A DNA stretch of 64,000 bases. Origin: an uncultured Chryseobacterium sp. GTDB taxonomy: Bacteria; Bacteroidota; Bacteroidia; Flavobacteriales; Weeksellaceae. The position numbers and the translations under genes were made by a program. The notes under the pieces are model-generated. The model did no database searches. It worked only from the letters and a program-made list of their open reading frames with translations, and had not been told where the DNA came from. The DNA is taken from assembly GCA_913776245.1 (NCBI GenBank), contig CAJYLO010000020.1, forward strand, positions 62,001 through 126,000. Reading direction: 5' to 3'. Each line of letters opens with the position of its first letter. Position 1 is the first letter of the stretch. This document shows, piece by piece, positions 50,636 through 60,050 of this stretch.

Positions 50636-51442
50636 TTATTCGAATTTCAGTACCAGCATAAATGCCCGGCTTTGCATCGTGGAAATGGCTGGTGTCCAAT
50701 AAGGTGGTGTGCTGGATTTGTCCTGAACCAACTCATTATTGGTGAAAAAAGTTCCCCTGAGTGCCGGTGTCAGTTTGAACCTGCTGAAGTAAAACTGTAT
50801 CCCGATTTCTGCAGACCAGCCGAAGTTATGACTGGTTGTCCGGAATGTATTGACACTATTATCACCTTCTGAACGTTCGTTGGATTGCAGATTCATCAGA
50901 TAGTTGACTCCCGCTGCAGCGTACGGACGGGAATTGTACCAGCGGTCACCGTGGATCTCCAGCAAAATAGGAACATCAACATAGGTTGATTTTACAATTC
51001 TTTTTTTATCTACATCAGTCGGATCTATCACCGGCGCAAGTGTTCCGTCCGGTAAAGGATATCCTGAAGGGTACATTTCGTTAACTTTATCAAAAGTATT
51101 GAATGTAAGCTCTCTTTGTACGAAATGCAAGCCCGGCTCAATTCTCAGATCCAGAAATTCATTAAGCCGCATTTTCCCGATAAGTCCTGCGCCAAAGCTG
51201 TAAGTAGGCTTGGATTCGACAAGGTTTTTATTACCATCTGTTCCATAAATAGGATTCAGAACCATTTTATAGTCAAAATTATTGGCAGCAAGATAAAATC
51301 CATAAGTAAATTTATAGGTGTCCATTGCTTCCATATTTTCCGGTCTGTCTTTGGTTCGGAAAAGGTTATTGAACGTCTGTGCATGGAGATTGCTCCCCAA
51401 AGCAAGACTTAGTAATAAAATCTTGATCAATCGCTTCTTCAT
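50636..51442 (-). CDS. porT: PorT family outer membrane protein
   Basis: 268 residues with a signal peptide (ending near LHAQ) and an eight-strand-like beta-barrel pattern (YSFGAGLIGKMRLNEFLDLR, GWSAEIGIQFYFSRFKLTPA). PorT/SprT is an outer-membrane component of the type IX secretion and gliding machinery; in Flavobacteriia it commonly sits directly after ubiE, as here (one base apart). The assignment uses length, fold pattern and context; individual PorT motifs are weakly conserved. Confidence 0.78.
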   Translation of the reverse strand: MKKRLIKILLLSLALGSNLHAQTFNNLFRTKDRPENMEAMDTYKFTYGFYLAANNFDYKMVLNPIYGTDGNKNLVESKPTYSFGAGLIGKMRLNEFLDLRIEPGLHFVQRELTFNTFDKVNEMYPSGYPLPDGTLAPVIDPTDVDKKRIVKSTYVDVPILLEIHGDRWYNSRPYAAAGVNYLMNLQSNERSEGDNSVNTFRTTSHNFGWSAEIGIQFYFSRFKLTPALRGTFFTNNELVQDKSSTPPYWTPAISTMQSRAFMLVLKFE

Positions 51443-51443
51443 C

Positions 51444-52169
51444 CTATTTTGTAGCTTTATAAATGGTGGCTATTCCTAAACTTAGTTTTTTGTATTCTAC
51501 TTTTCTGAATCCTGTATTCAGAAGTATTGATTTCATTTTTTCTCCGTAAGGAAAGGCATTTACGGAATCCGGAAGGTAGGTGTAAGCACGGTTGTCTTTA
51601 GAAATCAGGCGGCCGATTGCCGGCAATATATTCTTAAAATAGAACATATAGAACGGTCCCAAAAATCCTTCGACTTTGGAGAATTCTAATATATAAATGC
51701 TCTTGTTTTCTTTCACAACTCTTCTAAGCTCAGAGAGACCTTTTTCCAGATTTTCGAAGTTCCTCACTCCAAATGCAACGGTTACACCATCAAATTTATT
51801 GTCTGGAAAAGGAAGTTGTTCCGCATCGCCTTTCTGCATAGTGATCTTACCGTCAAGATTTTGCCTTCTGATTTTCTCGATTCCCACATTCAGCATCTGC
51901 TGGGAAAGGTCAAGCCCAACCACATCTGAGTTGGTTCCTTTCTGTACCGCCAATGCTAAATCTCCGGTTCCCGTAGCAACATCCAGAACAAGTTTCGGAT
52001 CATCATTTCTAAGCCAGCTGACAAGCTTGTTTCTCCAAAGTACATCTATTTTCATAGATAACACATGATTCAGAAGGTCATATTTCGGAGCAATGTTGTC
52101 AAACATATCTTCGACCTGACTTTTTTTGCTGTTTTCGGAGTTGTAAGGTGTAACTTTATTGTGATCCAT
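51444..52169 (-). CDS. ubiE: Demethylmenaquinone methyltransferase
   Basis: 241 residues, also MenG. SAM-dependent methylation of demethylmenaquinone, the last step of menaquinone synthesis. UbiE signature YDLLNHVLSM(K)IDVLWRNKLV and SAM motif VLDVATGTGDLALAV are intact, as is the second signature RVVKENKSIYILEFSKVEG region. It is followed by the porT-like gene one base away. Works with the isochorismate synthase/hotdog pair elsewhere in the window. Confidence 0.95.
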   Translation of the reverse strand: MDHNKVTPYNSENSKKSQVEDMFDNIAPKYDLLNHVLSMKIDVLWRNKLVSWLRNDDPKLVLDVATGTGDLALAVQKGTNSDVVGLDLSQQMLNVGIEKIRRQNLDGKITMQKGDAEQLPFPDNKFDGVTVAFGVRNFENLEKGLSELRRVVKENKSIYILEFSKVEGFLGPFYMFYFKNILPAIGRLISKDNRAYTYLPDSVNAFPYGEKMKSILLNTGFRKVEYKKLSLGIATIYKATK

Positions 52170-52244
52170 TTTTAATCTAATGATAAATGATAGTTGATAA
52201 ATGATTATTTCTGATGTTTAAATCATTTGTTTTTATAAAATAAT

Positions 52245-52820
52245 TTACTGGAACTTATAGTAATTATTATAGTAATTGATGAAATCCTGTTTTCTGAATA
52301 TCTTCGACCGGCTTTCTACCTTTGCAACATTTTTGATGAGTTTGTCATAATCTTCATCCAGATTATAATAAAAGTTTTCATCATATAATTTGCTGGTTTT
52401 TTGCACATCGCCCAGATAATGTTTTTTGTCGATCTCAATTCCGGGTTTTGCGGCCAGAAGTGAATCTTTGTTCAGCCCGTAACCATAATATTGCGTATTG
52501 ATGTAATAATCTTTATGCGTAATATTCAGCAAACCTCTCACTTTCTCAACAGTAAAAGCTGAATCATACATCAGCTGTTTGTTCTGATTAAAAACTTTGA
52601 TACTGTTTTTTCCGCGGTTCAGATCAACTTTAAGGTACTGACCGGCAGAAAGAATTTTTTCCTCACCATTATTAATCCTGAAATAATAAGTTTCCGGAGT
52701 CGGATTATCTACCAGATAATAATTTGGTTTTGCAAGGAATAAAAAATAGATTGCAAAAGCAAAAGCCATTGCCAGCACAGAAAAAATCAAACCTTTTACC
52801 GGAGCACTCAGATTTTTCAT
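52245..52820 (-). CDS. Hypothetical membrane-anchored protein
   Basis: 191 residues with one N-terminal transmembrane helix (GLIFSVLAMAFAFAIYFLFL) and a soluble domain with beta-strand character (TYYFRINNGEEKILSAGQYL). No known motif or cysteines that suggest function. On the minus strand upstream of ubiE by 75 bases. Not recognised. Confidence 0.75.
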   Translation of the reverse strand: MKNLSAPVKGLIFSVLAMAFAFAIYFLFLAKPNYYLVDNPTPETYYFRINNGEEKILSAGQYLKVDLNRGKNSIKVFNQNKQLMYDSAFTVEKVRGLLNITHKDYYINTQYYGYGLNKDSLLAAKPGIEIDKKHYLGDVQKTSKLYDENFYYNLDEDYDKLIKNVAKVESRSKIFRKQDFINYYNNYYKFQ

Positions 52821-52882
52821 ATCAAGATTAAAGATGCGAATTTACGGATTTTTTTTCAGCCTCTATTTTTTAAAATCTGATA

Positions 52883-53920
52883 TTAATCAACAGCATTATT
52901 TCTGAAAAACAAAATCTCAGTTTCTCTCAGATTTTCTACATTATCAGCTTTAAAACTAAACTTTGGTGCTTTAGTTCCGTTCAGGAGTTCAAGACCTGGA
53001 TTTTTGAAAATAACGGCTTCATCCCAAAGGTTTTTGTCAATGAATTGTTGCAGTGTAAAGCTTCCGCCTTCTATAATTACGGATTGAATTTGCAATTCAT
53101 ACAATTTATCCAGAATTTGATTAATAGAATTTTCTCTGTTTATTTTGATGAATTTCAGATGGCTTTCTTCAGTATTTTTAATCGAATTAAAAATAATGGT
53201 TTCCGCCTCGTTATTGTAGATATTGAAATTATTCGGAACCTCCAGATTAAAATCTATTAATATTCTGATGGGATTCCGGCCTTCAATTTCCCTCACAGTC
53301 AGGCTTGGGTTATCGTGAAGTGCTGTGTTTTTTCCAACCAGAATGGCGTGCTCCTCACTTCTCATCTGATGAACAAACTGTTTTGACAGAGCATTGCTGA
53401 TTTGGTACGGCTGGAAATCCTTGTCCATAAAACCGTCCGCAGATTGTGCCCATTTCAGGATGATGAAAGGTCGTTTTTCTTCGTGATAGGTAAAAAAACG
53501 TTTGTTCAGCTGTCTGCATTCACTTTCAAGAATACCTGATGCTACATCAATTTCCGCTTCGGTAATGATTTTTTTGCCTTTACCATTCACCTTGTCGTGG
53601 CTGTCCATTGCACCAATAACTACTTTTCTGAACCCGAGCTCTTTGATCTTCAGTGCACAAGGCGGCGTTTTCCCAAAGTGAGCGCAAGGTTCCAGGGAAA
53701 CATAAATTGTAGATTCGGGAATGAGATGTTTGTCTTCATCTTTTACAGAATTGATGGCATTGATCTCAGCGTGTGGTTCGCCTGCTTTTTTATGAAAACC
53801 TTCTCCGATAATTCTGTCTTTATAAACAATAACAGAACCAACCAACGGGTTTGGATAGGTTTTTCCCGAAGCTTTTTCTGCCAATTCTATACATCTGCGG
53901 ATGTAACTTTCATCATTCAT
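52883..53920 (-). CDS. ribD: Bifunctional diaminohydroxyphosphoribosylaminopyrimidine deaminase / reductase
   Basis: 345 residues, steps two and three of riboflavin synthesis. N-terminal deaminase with zinc ligands HAE (50-52) and PCAHFGKTPPC (78-88). C-terminal DHFR-like reductase from about 150 (ILKWAQSADGFM, VGKNTALHDNPSLTVR, IIEGGSFTLQQFID). Length normal. Directly followed by a hypothetical and preceded by a secreted protein gene 13 bases away. Confidence 0.94.
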   Translation of the reverse strand: MNDESYIRRCIELAEKASGKTYPNPLVGSVIVYKDRIIGEGFHKKAGEPHAEINAINSVKDEDKHLIPESTIYVSLEPCAHFGKTPPCALKIKELGFRKVVIGAMDSHDKVNGKGKKIITEAEIDVASGILESECRQLNKRFFTYHEEKRPFIILKWAQSADGFMDKDFQPYQISNALSKQFVHQMRSEEHAILVGKNTALHDNPSLTVREIEGRNPIRILIDFNLEVPNNFNIYNNEAETIIFNSIKNTEESHLKFIKINRENSINQILDKLYELQIQSVIIEGGSFTLQQFIDKNLWDEAVIFKNPGLELLNGTKAPKFSFKADNVENLRETEILFFRNNAVD

Positions 53921-53933
53921 TCTTCTGTAAGCA

Positions 53934-54587
53934 TTATTTTTTAGGTTCTACAGCAGTAGGTTTGTATGTAACAGGCGGAACGGCTGTTGTAATTACGGCC
54001 TCCATTAGTTTGCTTCTCTCTTTAGAAAGTGATCTGGAAGCGTATTTCAGATCGCCGGCAAGACGTTTGGAATAAGAAAATATCAGAAAAGATTTTTTGC
54101 CGTTGGTGTCAAAGCTTTTAAACCTGTCAATGTTATATTCTGCGTAAGATTCGCCTTCTTTTGGAGTTACGGTGATCAGATAATCCACAATCATTTCTTT
54201 TCCGTCCGGGCTTTCCGTAACACCAACAAAAGCATATTTGTCCTGATTTTTTTCTTTCAGTTTTTCAACATAATCCACTTTTTGCTTTGCAGCCATTTCC
54301 ATGTCGATTTCCTTGTCAAAATAAGAGATATTGATAAGTTCTTTGTAGTTTTTGTAATCATCATCTCTGAGCGTATATTGCTGCTGCGCCCAGGTTGCTG
54401 AATTTTGTTTGCTCCAGGCCAGAAAATATTCATTTTCATTGAATTTCAGTGGTCCTGGAATATTCAGGCGGTCAATAACTTCCGTTGGAACTGCAGCTGT
54501 CGTTTCTTCGGTTTTAGTTTCCTGAGCGTAAACCAGGGACGAAAAAGCCAAACCGATTGAGATAGCAAGTAGATTTCTTATTTTCAT
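53934..54587 (-). CDS. Hypothetical exported protein
   Basis: 217 residues with a signal peptide (LLAISIGLAFSSLVYAQ). The rest is a helical/beta mixed domain (NEYFLAWSKQNSATWAQQQY) with a Pro-rich C-terminal tail (VPPVTYKPTAVEPKK). It has the look of Bacteroidota proteins of unknown function; no domain recognised. It precedes ribD by 13 bases on the minus strand, so possibly cotranscribed. Confidence 0.75.
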   Translation of the reverse strand: MKIRNLLAISIGLAFSSLVYAQETKTEETTAAVPTEVIDRLNIPGPLKFNENEYFLAWSKQNSATWAQQQYTLRDDDYKNYKELINISYFDKEIDMEMAAKQKVDYVEKLKEKNQDKYAFVGVTESPDGKEMIVDYLITVTPKEGESYAEYNIDRFKSFDTNGKKSFLIFSYSKRLAGDLKYASRSLSKERSKLMEAVITTAVPPVTYKPTAVEPKK

Positions 54588-54625
54588 ATATTTAAATTTG
54601 TTGTTTGTATCTAATACCTTTTAAA

Positions 54626-55315
54626 TTATTTTTCAGAATCAATTTCCTTTAGGATTTGATTAATCTGATTTAATGCATTTTGATATTCATCTATCAAGCC
54701 TTTGCTATTATAACTCAAATTAGAATAATTAGACTGCATCCTTTGACTTTTATAAAAATCGGATAAATTAAGACTGCCAGGATCCGCATCTTTTACTTTC
54801 AGCTGTTCAGAATTTATAAAATTAACTCTGAATGTCAGATTAGGCAAAGTTTGTTGATAATAAGCCAGTATCTTATTCTTGAGATTATCATTCTCTATAG
54901 TTCCGATTTTACCACTCGATTTGAAACCTTCATATCTTCCGACATTGAATGCAGATCCTAAAAGGTAGAAATTAGAATGTGAACCCACCAAACTATCTGT
55001 AACTGGCGTTTTTTGATTTTTTAATGAGAGAATAAATTTATAATCGCTATCAAGATTTGACAATGTTTTTTTATTTTCTTCAATCAGTTTTGAATCTGCT
55101 TCCAGATCAGTTTTCAGTTCTTTTAGAAATTTGTTAGATTCTTTTTGCTCGTGTCTGTGCTCGCTCCAGCCGTGAAGCCAAATAGAAAGTGATACTGCAA
55201 AAACAATAATAAAGATTTCGACAATGATTTCTTTAATTTTTTCGTTGACTGTATGTTTTGGATTTTTTACAGTTTTATAAATTTTTCTGGAATGCTTGCT
55301 GATTTCTTCTTGCAT
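54626..55315 (-). CDS. DUF6090-like membrane protein
   Basis: 229 residues. One transmembrane helix at about 31-48 (IIVEIFIIVFAVSLSIWLHG) followed by WSEHRHEQKESNKFLKELKT, a pattern typical of Bacteroidota DUF6090-type proteins, and a mainly helical C-terminal region. Cytoplasmic N-terminus is basic. Function unknown. On the minus strand, 38 bases upstream of the preceding exported protein gene. Confidence 0.7.
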   Translation of the reverse strand: MQEEISKHSRKIYKTVKNPKHTVNEKIKEIIVEIFIIVFAVSLSIWLHGWSEHRHEQKESNKFLKELKTDLEADSKLIEENKKTLSNLDSDYKFILSLKNQKTPVTDSLVGSHSNFYLLGSAFNVGRYEGFKSSGKIGTIENDNLKNKILAYYQQTLPNLTFRVNFINSEQLKVKDADPGSLNLSDFYKSQRMQSNYSNLSYNSKGLIDEYQNALNQINQILKEIDSEK

Positions 55316-55352
55316 AAACTTATTGTTTTTGTAGTTGTCAAAAAATTAAATT

Positions 55353-56144
55353 CTATTTTAATTCTTCCGGGATCTCACAAACAGGAATGGGGTTCATCTT
55401 ATGTTGGGTCGCTCTGTTGAATCTCAGGTAGATTTCCATTACTTCTTTTTCTCTCCCACTAAAATCTTCTGCATTTTTTCCTGCGATCTGCTGTTCCATT
55501 GCCCATTCCAATTCAGGATAAGTGGCGCCAATTTGATCCTCGTCCGTTCTATCGACTTCCCAAAGTCCGTCTGTCGGTTTAGCAACCTGAATGCTTTCCA
55601 GAATTCCTAATTCTTTGGCAATCTCATAAACCTGAGTTTTGTAAAGATCTGCGATAGGAGAGATGTCTACGCCGCCGTCGCCATATTTTGTGAAAAATCC
55701 GACTCCGAAATCTTCGACTTTATTTCCGGTTCCGGTGACTAAAAGTCCGTTAAGCTGTCCGTAATAATAAAGCGTTACCATTCTCAGTCTTGATCTTGTG
55801 TTGGCTTCTGCCAGATTTTTATGAGGAGAATCGTCTTTGTAACCTTCCGTCGTTTTTTCAAAACTTTCAAAAGTCGGCGTTAGGTTAACGGTAAATCCTT
55901 CGACATTAGGATAATTGGTTTTTAAAAAATCGATGTGATCTTGTGCTCTGTCTACCTGATCTGCTTTCTGACGAATCGGCATTTCCAAAACTAAAGTTTG
56001 CAATCCTGTTCTTGCTGCCAAAGTTGAAACAACTGCGGAATCGATTCCTCCCGAAACACCGACAACGAAACCTTTTGAGTTGGCTTTGGTGGCATAATCT
56101 TTCAGCCAATTGACGATATGATCTATTACTTTTTGTGTCTGCAT
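55353..56144 (-). CDS. nadE: NAD+ synthase (ammonia-dependent)
   Basis: 263 residues. ATP-pyrophosphatase P-loop GVSGGIDSAVVSTLA (about 28-42), NTRSRLRMVTLYYY and GTGNKVEDFGVGFFTKYGDG are the NadE blocks. The last step of NAD synthesis from deamido-NAD. There is no glutaminase domain, so it uses free ammonia. The gene is five bases from the GNAT gene upstream. nadE lies near gldBC as in other Flavobacteriia, though here divergent. Confidence 0.95.
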   Translation of the reverse strand: MQTQKVIDHIVNWLKDYATKANSKGFVVGVSGGIDSAVVSTLAARTGLQTLVLEMPIRQKADQVDRAQDHIDFLKTNYPNVEGFTVNLTPTFESFEKTTEGYKDDSPHKNLAEANTRSRLRMVTLYYYGQLNGLLVTGTGNKVEDFGVGFFTKYGDGGVDISPIADLYKTQVYEIAKELGILESIQVAKPTDGLWEVDRTDEDQIGATYPELEWAMEQQIAGKNAEDFSGREKEVMEIYLRFNRATQHKMNPIPVCEIPEELK

Positions 56145-56149
56145 TATTT

Positions 56150-56680
56150 TTATTTTCTGTTATCTTTTTCTAATTCGTACCAATTGCAAATATCACCTTC
56201 ATCAATAAAGTTTCCTTTATTCTCAAAACCTAATTTTTTGAGAATATGATTGGAAGATGCATTACCTACATCAGCATAAGCATAGATTTTTTCGGCATTC
56301 AACTGATTAAAACCTAAATTCAGTGAAGCCAAAGCAGATTCCGTAGCATAACCTTTTCCCCAAAATTCGGGGAGAAAACGATAGCCCAACTCATAAACAT
56401 TTTTAAAACCATTGACTTCATCCGCCAAAAGCTTTATTCCGCTCCAGCCGATGAAGCGATCGGTTTCTTTTTCGATGACCGCCAATCTTCCGGTTCCGTT
56501 AATTTTATATTGATTGATGATATTCTCAAGCATTCTTGCGGATTCATCTTTACTTTTTACAGGAGGAATTCCAACATATTTCATCACATCGGGATTGCTG
56601 TCCAGAAGAAAAATGTTGTCAACATCGTCCTCAGTCAATTTTCTTAAGATTAATCTTTCGGTAAATATTGGGAGCTTCAT
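56150..56680 (-). CDS. GNAT family N-acetyltransferase (RimJ/RimL type)
   Basis: 176 residues. TERLILRKLTEDDVDNIFLL at the N-terminus, acetyl-CoA site YRFLPEFWGKGYATESALAS and late NHILKKLGFENKG match the RimJ/RimL-like group. Substrate unknown. It directly precedes nadE (five bases) on the minus strand and is divergent from gldB. Confidence 0.9.
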   Translation of the reverse strand: MKLPIFTERLILRKLTEDDVDNIFLLDSNPDVMKYVGIPPVKSKDESARMLENIINQYKINGTGRLAVIEKETDRFIGWSGIKLLADEVNGFKNVYELGYRFLPEFWGKGYATESALASLNLGFNQLNAEKIYAYADVGNASSNHILKKLGFENKGNFIDEGDICNWYELEKDNRK

Positions 56681-56700
56681 CTATTAAAATTGTATTTTTG
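56668..56700 (+). promoter_or_regulatory. Promoter of gldB
   Basis: TTG at 56668-56670, 22-base spacer, TATTTTTG at 56693-56700. It overlaps the 5' end of the divergent GNAT gene. The gldB ATG is 28 bases downstream. Confidence 0.5.
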
Positions 56701-56728
56701 CTTTTCGAAAAATCTTAATGTAAAAATA

Positions 56729-57712
56729 ATGAAGTTTTTCAGATATATCACGATTTCTGCTTTTTTAGTTTTCGGAATCACTTCCTGTAAAAAGGAAAAT
56801 GAAAATCAATGGAATGTCGACATCAAAAATCCGGTCAAAAACATACAGATTACTGATCTGTCTGGTGAGTTTTATGACACTTCCGTAAGTCTGGAAGATT
56901 TTAAAAAGAAATATCCGTGGTTTCAGGGTTCTGTTCCGGATTCAGATTACGGAAACCGAAGGAAGGATACAATGGAAATCCGGGTTTATAAAGAAGCAAT
57001 TTCTAAGATTGATAAGACCAAGCTAAATAAGGAGCTTGTGGATTTGTTTTCCCACATCAGAACCTATTTCCCAAAATTTATTCCGCCACACGTCTATCTT
57101 TACTCTTCGGTGATTGACCCTCAAAATGTGATTGATCCTATTTTTCTGCGGGAAGATCAGAATATGCTTTTTGTGGATATAACTGCTTTTATGGGAGATG
57201 GCAATAAGAATTACAGAGGCCTGGAGCTTTATTTTCAGAAATCAATGAATCCGGAAAATCTGGTTCCAAAAATCTCTGCATTTTTTGCAGCAAGGCTGGT
57301 GCCGGTTTTGCCGGATCAGCAGAAGTTTCTGGATCAGATCATTTATCAGGGTAAAATTCAGATTCTTCAGGACGCGTTCTTGCCGAATGTTCCGGATCAT
57401 CTGAAAATGAATTATACAAAAGCTCAATATGACTGGGCTGTCGCCAATGAAGCTAATATCTGGAATTATTTTGTGGAAAATGATCTGCTTTTCAGTCCGG
57501 ACGCAAATTTGGCAGAGCGATTCATCACGCCTGGCCCATTTTCAAAATTTTACACAGAAGTAGATAGAGAGAGTTCACCACAGATTGCTATCTGGACAGG
57601 CTGGCAGATCTGCAAACATTATCTGAAAGCGCATCCGGAAGAAAAGTTGCAAGTGTTTTTGAAAAAGAATGCTACAGAAATTTTCAATGGCTCGGATTAC
57701 AGACCTAAATAG
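56729..57712 (+). CDS. gldB: Gliding motility lipoprotein GldB
   Basis: 327 residues from the ATG at 56729 with a lipoprotein signal (ISAFLVFGITSCKKE). GldB is required for gliding in Flavobacterium and is essential or important for the secretion/motility system, though its biochemical activity is unresolved. Conserved blocks FSHIRTYFPKFIPPHVYLYS and RLVPVLPDQQKFLDQIIYQG in the middle. gldC follows 156 bases away. The spacer has an 8-base tandem repeat. Confidence 0.92.
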   Translation: MKFFRYITISAFLVFGITSCKKENENQWNVDIKNPVKNIQITDLSGEFYDTSVSLEDFKKKYPWFQGSVPDSDYGNRRKDTMEIRVYKEAISKIDKTKLNKELVDLFSHIRTYFPKFIPPHVYLYSSVIDPQNVIDPIFLREDQNMLFVDITAFMGDGNKNYRGLELYFQKSMNPENLVPKISAFFAARLVPVLPDQQKFLDQIIYQGKIQILQDAFLPNVPDHLKMNYTKAQYDWAVANEANIWNYFVENDLLFSPDANLAERFITPGPFSKFYTEVDRESSPQIAIWTGWQICKHYLKAHPEEKLQVFLKKNATEIFNGSDYRPK

Positions 57713-57720
57713 GTTGGAGG

Positions 57721-57760
57721 GTTTTAGAGTTTTAGAGTTTTAGAGTTTTAGAGTTTAGGA
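57721..57760. repeat. Tandem repeat of GTTTTAGA
   Basis: Four exact copies of the 8-base unit GTTTTAGA at 57721-57752 and a degenerate fifth copy (GTTTAGGA) to 57760, between gldB and gldC. Confidence 0.9.
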
Positions 57761-57868
57761 ATTATAAATCTTATTTTAAGTTTGTCAGTTTTGTGAACTT
57801 AAAACATTCAATAAATAAAAAGAAACTTTGTGAACTTTGTGTTTAAGAAAATATCAATATTATAATCA

Positions 57869-58195
57869 ATGAAAAAAACAAAAATAGTTATAGATGTAGA
57901 GCTGGATGACAATCACGTGCCGGAGAAAATGTTCTGGAAAGCCGAAGATGGCGGTATCAAAAGACAGGAGACCAAAGCGGCAATGATTTCCGTCTGGGAC
58001 AGCAAAGCAATGGAAGCACTCAGAATCGATCTTTGGACAAAAGATATGCCTGTTGACGAGATGAAACGCTTTTTTCACCAGATTTTAGTTTCTTTGGGAC
58101 ATACTTACCAGAGAGCAACCAGCGAAGATGATGTGGCAGATTGGATCGGGGAGATTGCTGAAGAATTTGCTGTGAAGTCGGCTATTAAAATGTAG
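57869..58195 (+). CDS. gldC: Gliding motility protein GldC
   Basis: 108 residues, cytoplasmic, no signal peptide. Matches GldC along its length: KKTKIVIDVELDDNHVPEKM, DGGIKRQETKAAMISVWDSK and MKRFFHQILVSLGHTYQRAT. In Flavobacterium johnsoniae gldB-gldC form an operon; loss of gldC gives a mild gliding defect. Function at molecular level unknown. Confidence 0.93.
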   Translation: MKKTKIVIDVELDDNHVPEKMFWKAEDGGIKRQETKAAMISVWDSKAMEALRIDLWTKDMPVDEMKRFFHQILVSLGHTYQRATSEDDVADWIGEIAEEFAVKSAIKM

Positions 58196-58310
58196 TTGGC
58201 TTTTTGCTGATAGCTTATGGCTATTGGCTTTACAACTTATAAAATAAATAAAAATCTGCGAATTGCAAAAAAGCTAATTGCTATTTGCTATTTGCCAAAA
58301 GCAAAATAAA

Positions 58311-59462
58311 ATGAAATTCAATACAAAAGTTATTCACGGCGGACAACACCACGAGCCGGCAACCGGTGCAGTCAATGTTCCCGTATTTTTAACATCAACA
58401 TTTGCTCAAAAAAGTCCGGGGCAGTTGCTTTCCGGTTACGAATATTCCAGAGGAGCAAATCCTACAAGACAAGCTTTGGAAGATTCTTTGGCAAGCATCG
58501 AAAACGGCGCAAGAGGTTTAGCTTTCGGTTCTGGTTTGGCGGCGATTGATTGTGTTTTGAAATTGCTGAGTCCTGGCGATGAAGTGATTGCTGTGGACGA
58601 CCTTTATGGCGGTTCTTACAGGATGTTTACCAGATTATTCGAAAAATACCAGCTCAAATTTACATTCATTGGTTTTGATAATGTGGAGGAATTGGAAAAT
58701 GTTATTACCGATAAAACCAAATTGATTTGGCTGGAAACGCCGACCAATCCTTTGATGAAACTGGTAGACATCAAAATGGTTGCTGATGCTGTGAAAGATA
58801 GAGGTATTTTGGTGGCTGTGGATAATACATTTGCAACGCCTTACATTCAGAAACCTTTGGATTTGGGTGCGGATATTGTGATGCATTCTGCGACAAAATA
58901 TCTGGGAGGACATTCTGATGTGATTGCCGGCGCTTTGATTGCGAAAGATGCGGAATTAGGCGAAAAATTACATTTCATCCAATTTGCGAGTGGCGGAATT
59001 TTAGGTCCTCACGATTCTTATCTCGTGTTGAGAGGAATCAAAACTTTGGCGCTCAGAATGCAAAGACATTCTGACAACGGTTTCGAAATCGCAAAATATC
59101 TTGAGAATCATGCTTTGGTGGATAAGATCTTCTATCCGGGATTATCGTCTCATCCGCAATACGATTTGGCGACGCGACAAATGACGGAATTTGGCGGAAT
59201 GGTTTCTTTCACGTTCAAGTCCGGGAAGAAAGAAGACGCCATTAAATTCCTGGAAAATATAAAAGTTTTCACTTTGGCAGAATCTTTGGGTGGAGTAGAA
59301 TCGTTAGCGAATCTTCCTGCGATGATGACGCACGCTTCAATTCCAGAAGATAAAAGAGCAGTTCTCGGAATCACGGACGATTTAGTGAGATTGAGCGTAG
59401 GAATCGAAGATGCAGAAGATCTGATCGCAGATTTGGAGCAAGCATTTAACTCAATTAGTTAA
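58311..59462 (+). CDS. Cystathionine gamma-synthase/lyase family PLP enzyme
   Basis: About 383 residues from the ATG at 58311. PLP lysine in MHSATKYLGGHSDVIAG, early YSRGANPTRQALEDSLASIE and late LAESLGGVESLANLPAMMTH are the Cys/Met-metabolism PLP family. Cystathionine gamma-synthase or O-acylhomoserine sulfhydrylase is most likely; lyase activity is the alternative. It would use homoserine esters made downstream of thrA, linking to methionine synthesis. An upstream in-frame ATG at 58278 lies in a quasi-palindromic spacer and is rejected. Confidence 0.9.
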   Translation: MKFNTKVIHGGQHHEPATGAVNVPVFLTSTFAQKSPGQLLSGYEYSRGANPTRQALEDSLASIENGARGLAFGSGLAAIDCVLKLLSPGDEVIAVDDLYGGSYRMFTRLFEKYQLKFTFIGFDNVEELENVITDKTKLIWLETPTNPLMKLVDIKMVADAVKDRGILVAVDNTFATPYIQKPLDLGADIVMHSATKYLGGHSDVIAGALIAKDAELGEKLHFIQFASGGILGPHDSYLVLRGIKTLALRMQRHSDNGFEIAKYLENHALVDKIFYPGLSSHPQYDLATRQMTEFGGMVSFTFKSGKKEDAIKFLENIKVFTLAESLGGVESLANLPAMMTHASIPEDKRAVLGITDDLVRLSVGIEDAEDLIADLEQAFNSIS

Positions 59463-59547
59463 ATCGTAGAGTTGTTGATTTGTAAAACCGTTTTTTATAT
59501 TTACTATTTGGCAAATCAACAAATTAACAAATCAACACATAAAAGAT

Positions 59548-60045
59548 ATGACCTTTCGTGATGCGACTTTAGAAGACCTCCCAAAGATTGTGGAAATTTA
59601 TAATTCTACGGTTGCATCACGCCTGGTTACTGCTGATTTGGAACCTGTTTCTGTCGAGAGTAAACTCGCCTGGTTTCATCAGCACAATTCAAGATTTCGT
59701 CCGCTTTATATAGTTGAGGATTCTCAGAAAAATATTATTGGCTGGGTGAGTTTTCAGGATTTCTACGGAAGACCGGCTTATCAGAAAACAGCGGAAATCA
59801 GTATTTATCTTGATGAAAAATTTCGGGATAAAGGTTTTGGAAAGCAGATTCTGGAATTATCCATAGAAAAATGTCCGAGCCTGGGAATTGAAAATCTTTT
59901 AGCGTTTATCTTCGCACATAATCTTCCGAGTCTAACCTTGTTTGAGAAATTTGGTTTTGAATTGTGGGGAAATCTCAAAAATATCGCTGAACTCGACGGT
60001 GATAAAAGAAGTCTTATTATTCTCGGAAAAAACATCAAGGATTAA
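59548..60045 (+). CDS. GNAT N-acetyltransferase, phosphinothricin-acetyltransferase-like
   Basis: 165 residues. FRDATLEDLPKIVEIYNSTV at the N-terminus, GWVSFQDFYGRPAYQKTAEI, YLDEKFRDKGFGKQILELSI (acetyl-CoA pyrophosphate loop) and FEKFGFELWG. It resembles Pat/YncA-type enzymes that acetylate amino acid or amino-acid-like substrates. Real substrate unknown. Five bases before the EEP gene, so likely cotranscribed. Confidence 0.9.
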   Translation: MTFRDATLEDLPKIVEIYNSTVASRLVTADLEPVSVESKLAWFHQHNSRFRPLYIVEDSQKNIIGWVSFQDFYGRPAYQKTAEISIYLDEKFRDKGFGKQILELSIEKCPSLGIENLLAFIFAHNLPSLTLFEKFGFELWGNLKNIAELDGDKRSLIILGKNIKD

Positions 60046-60050
60046 CGGAA

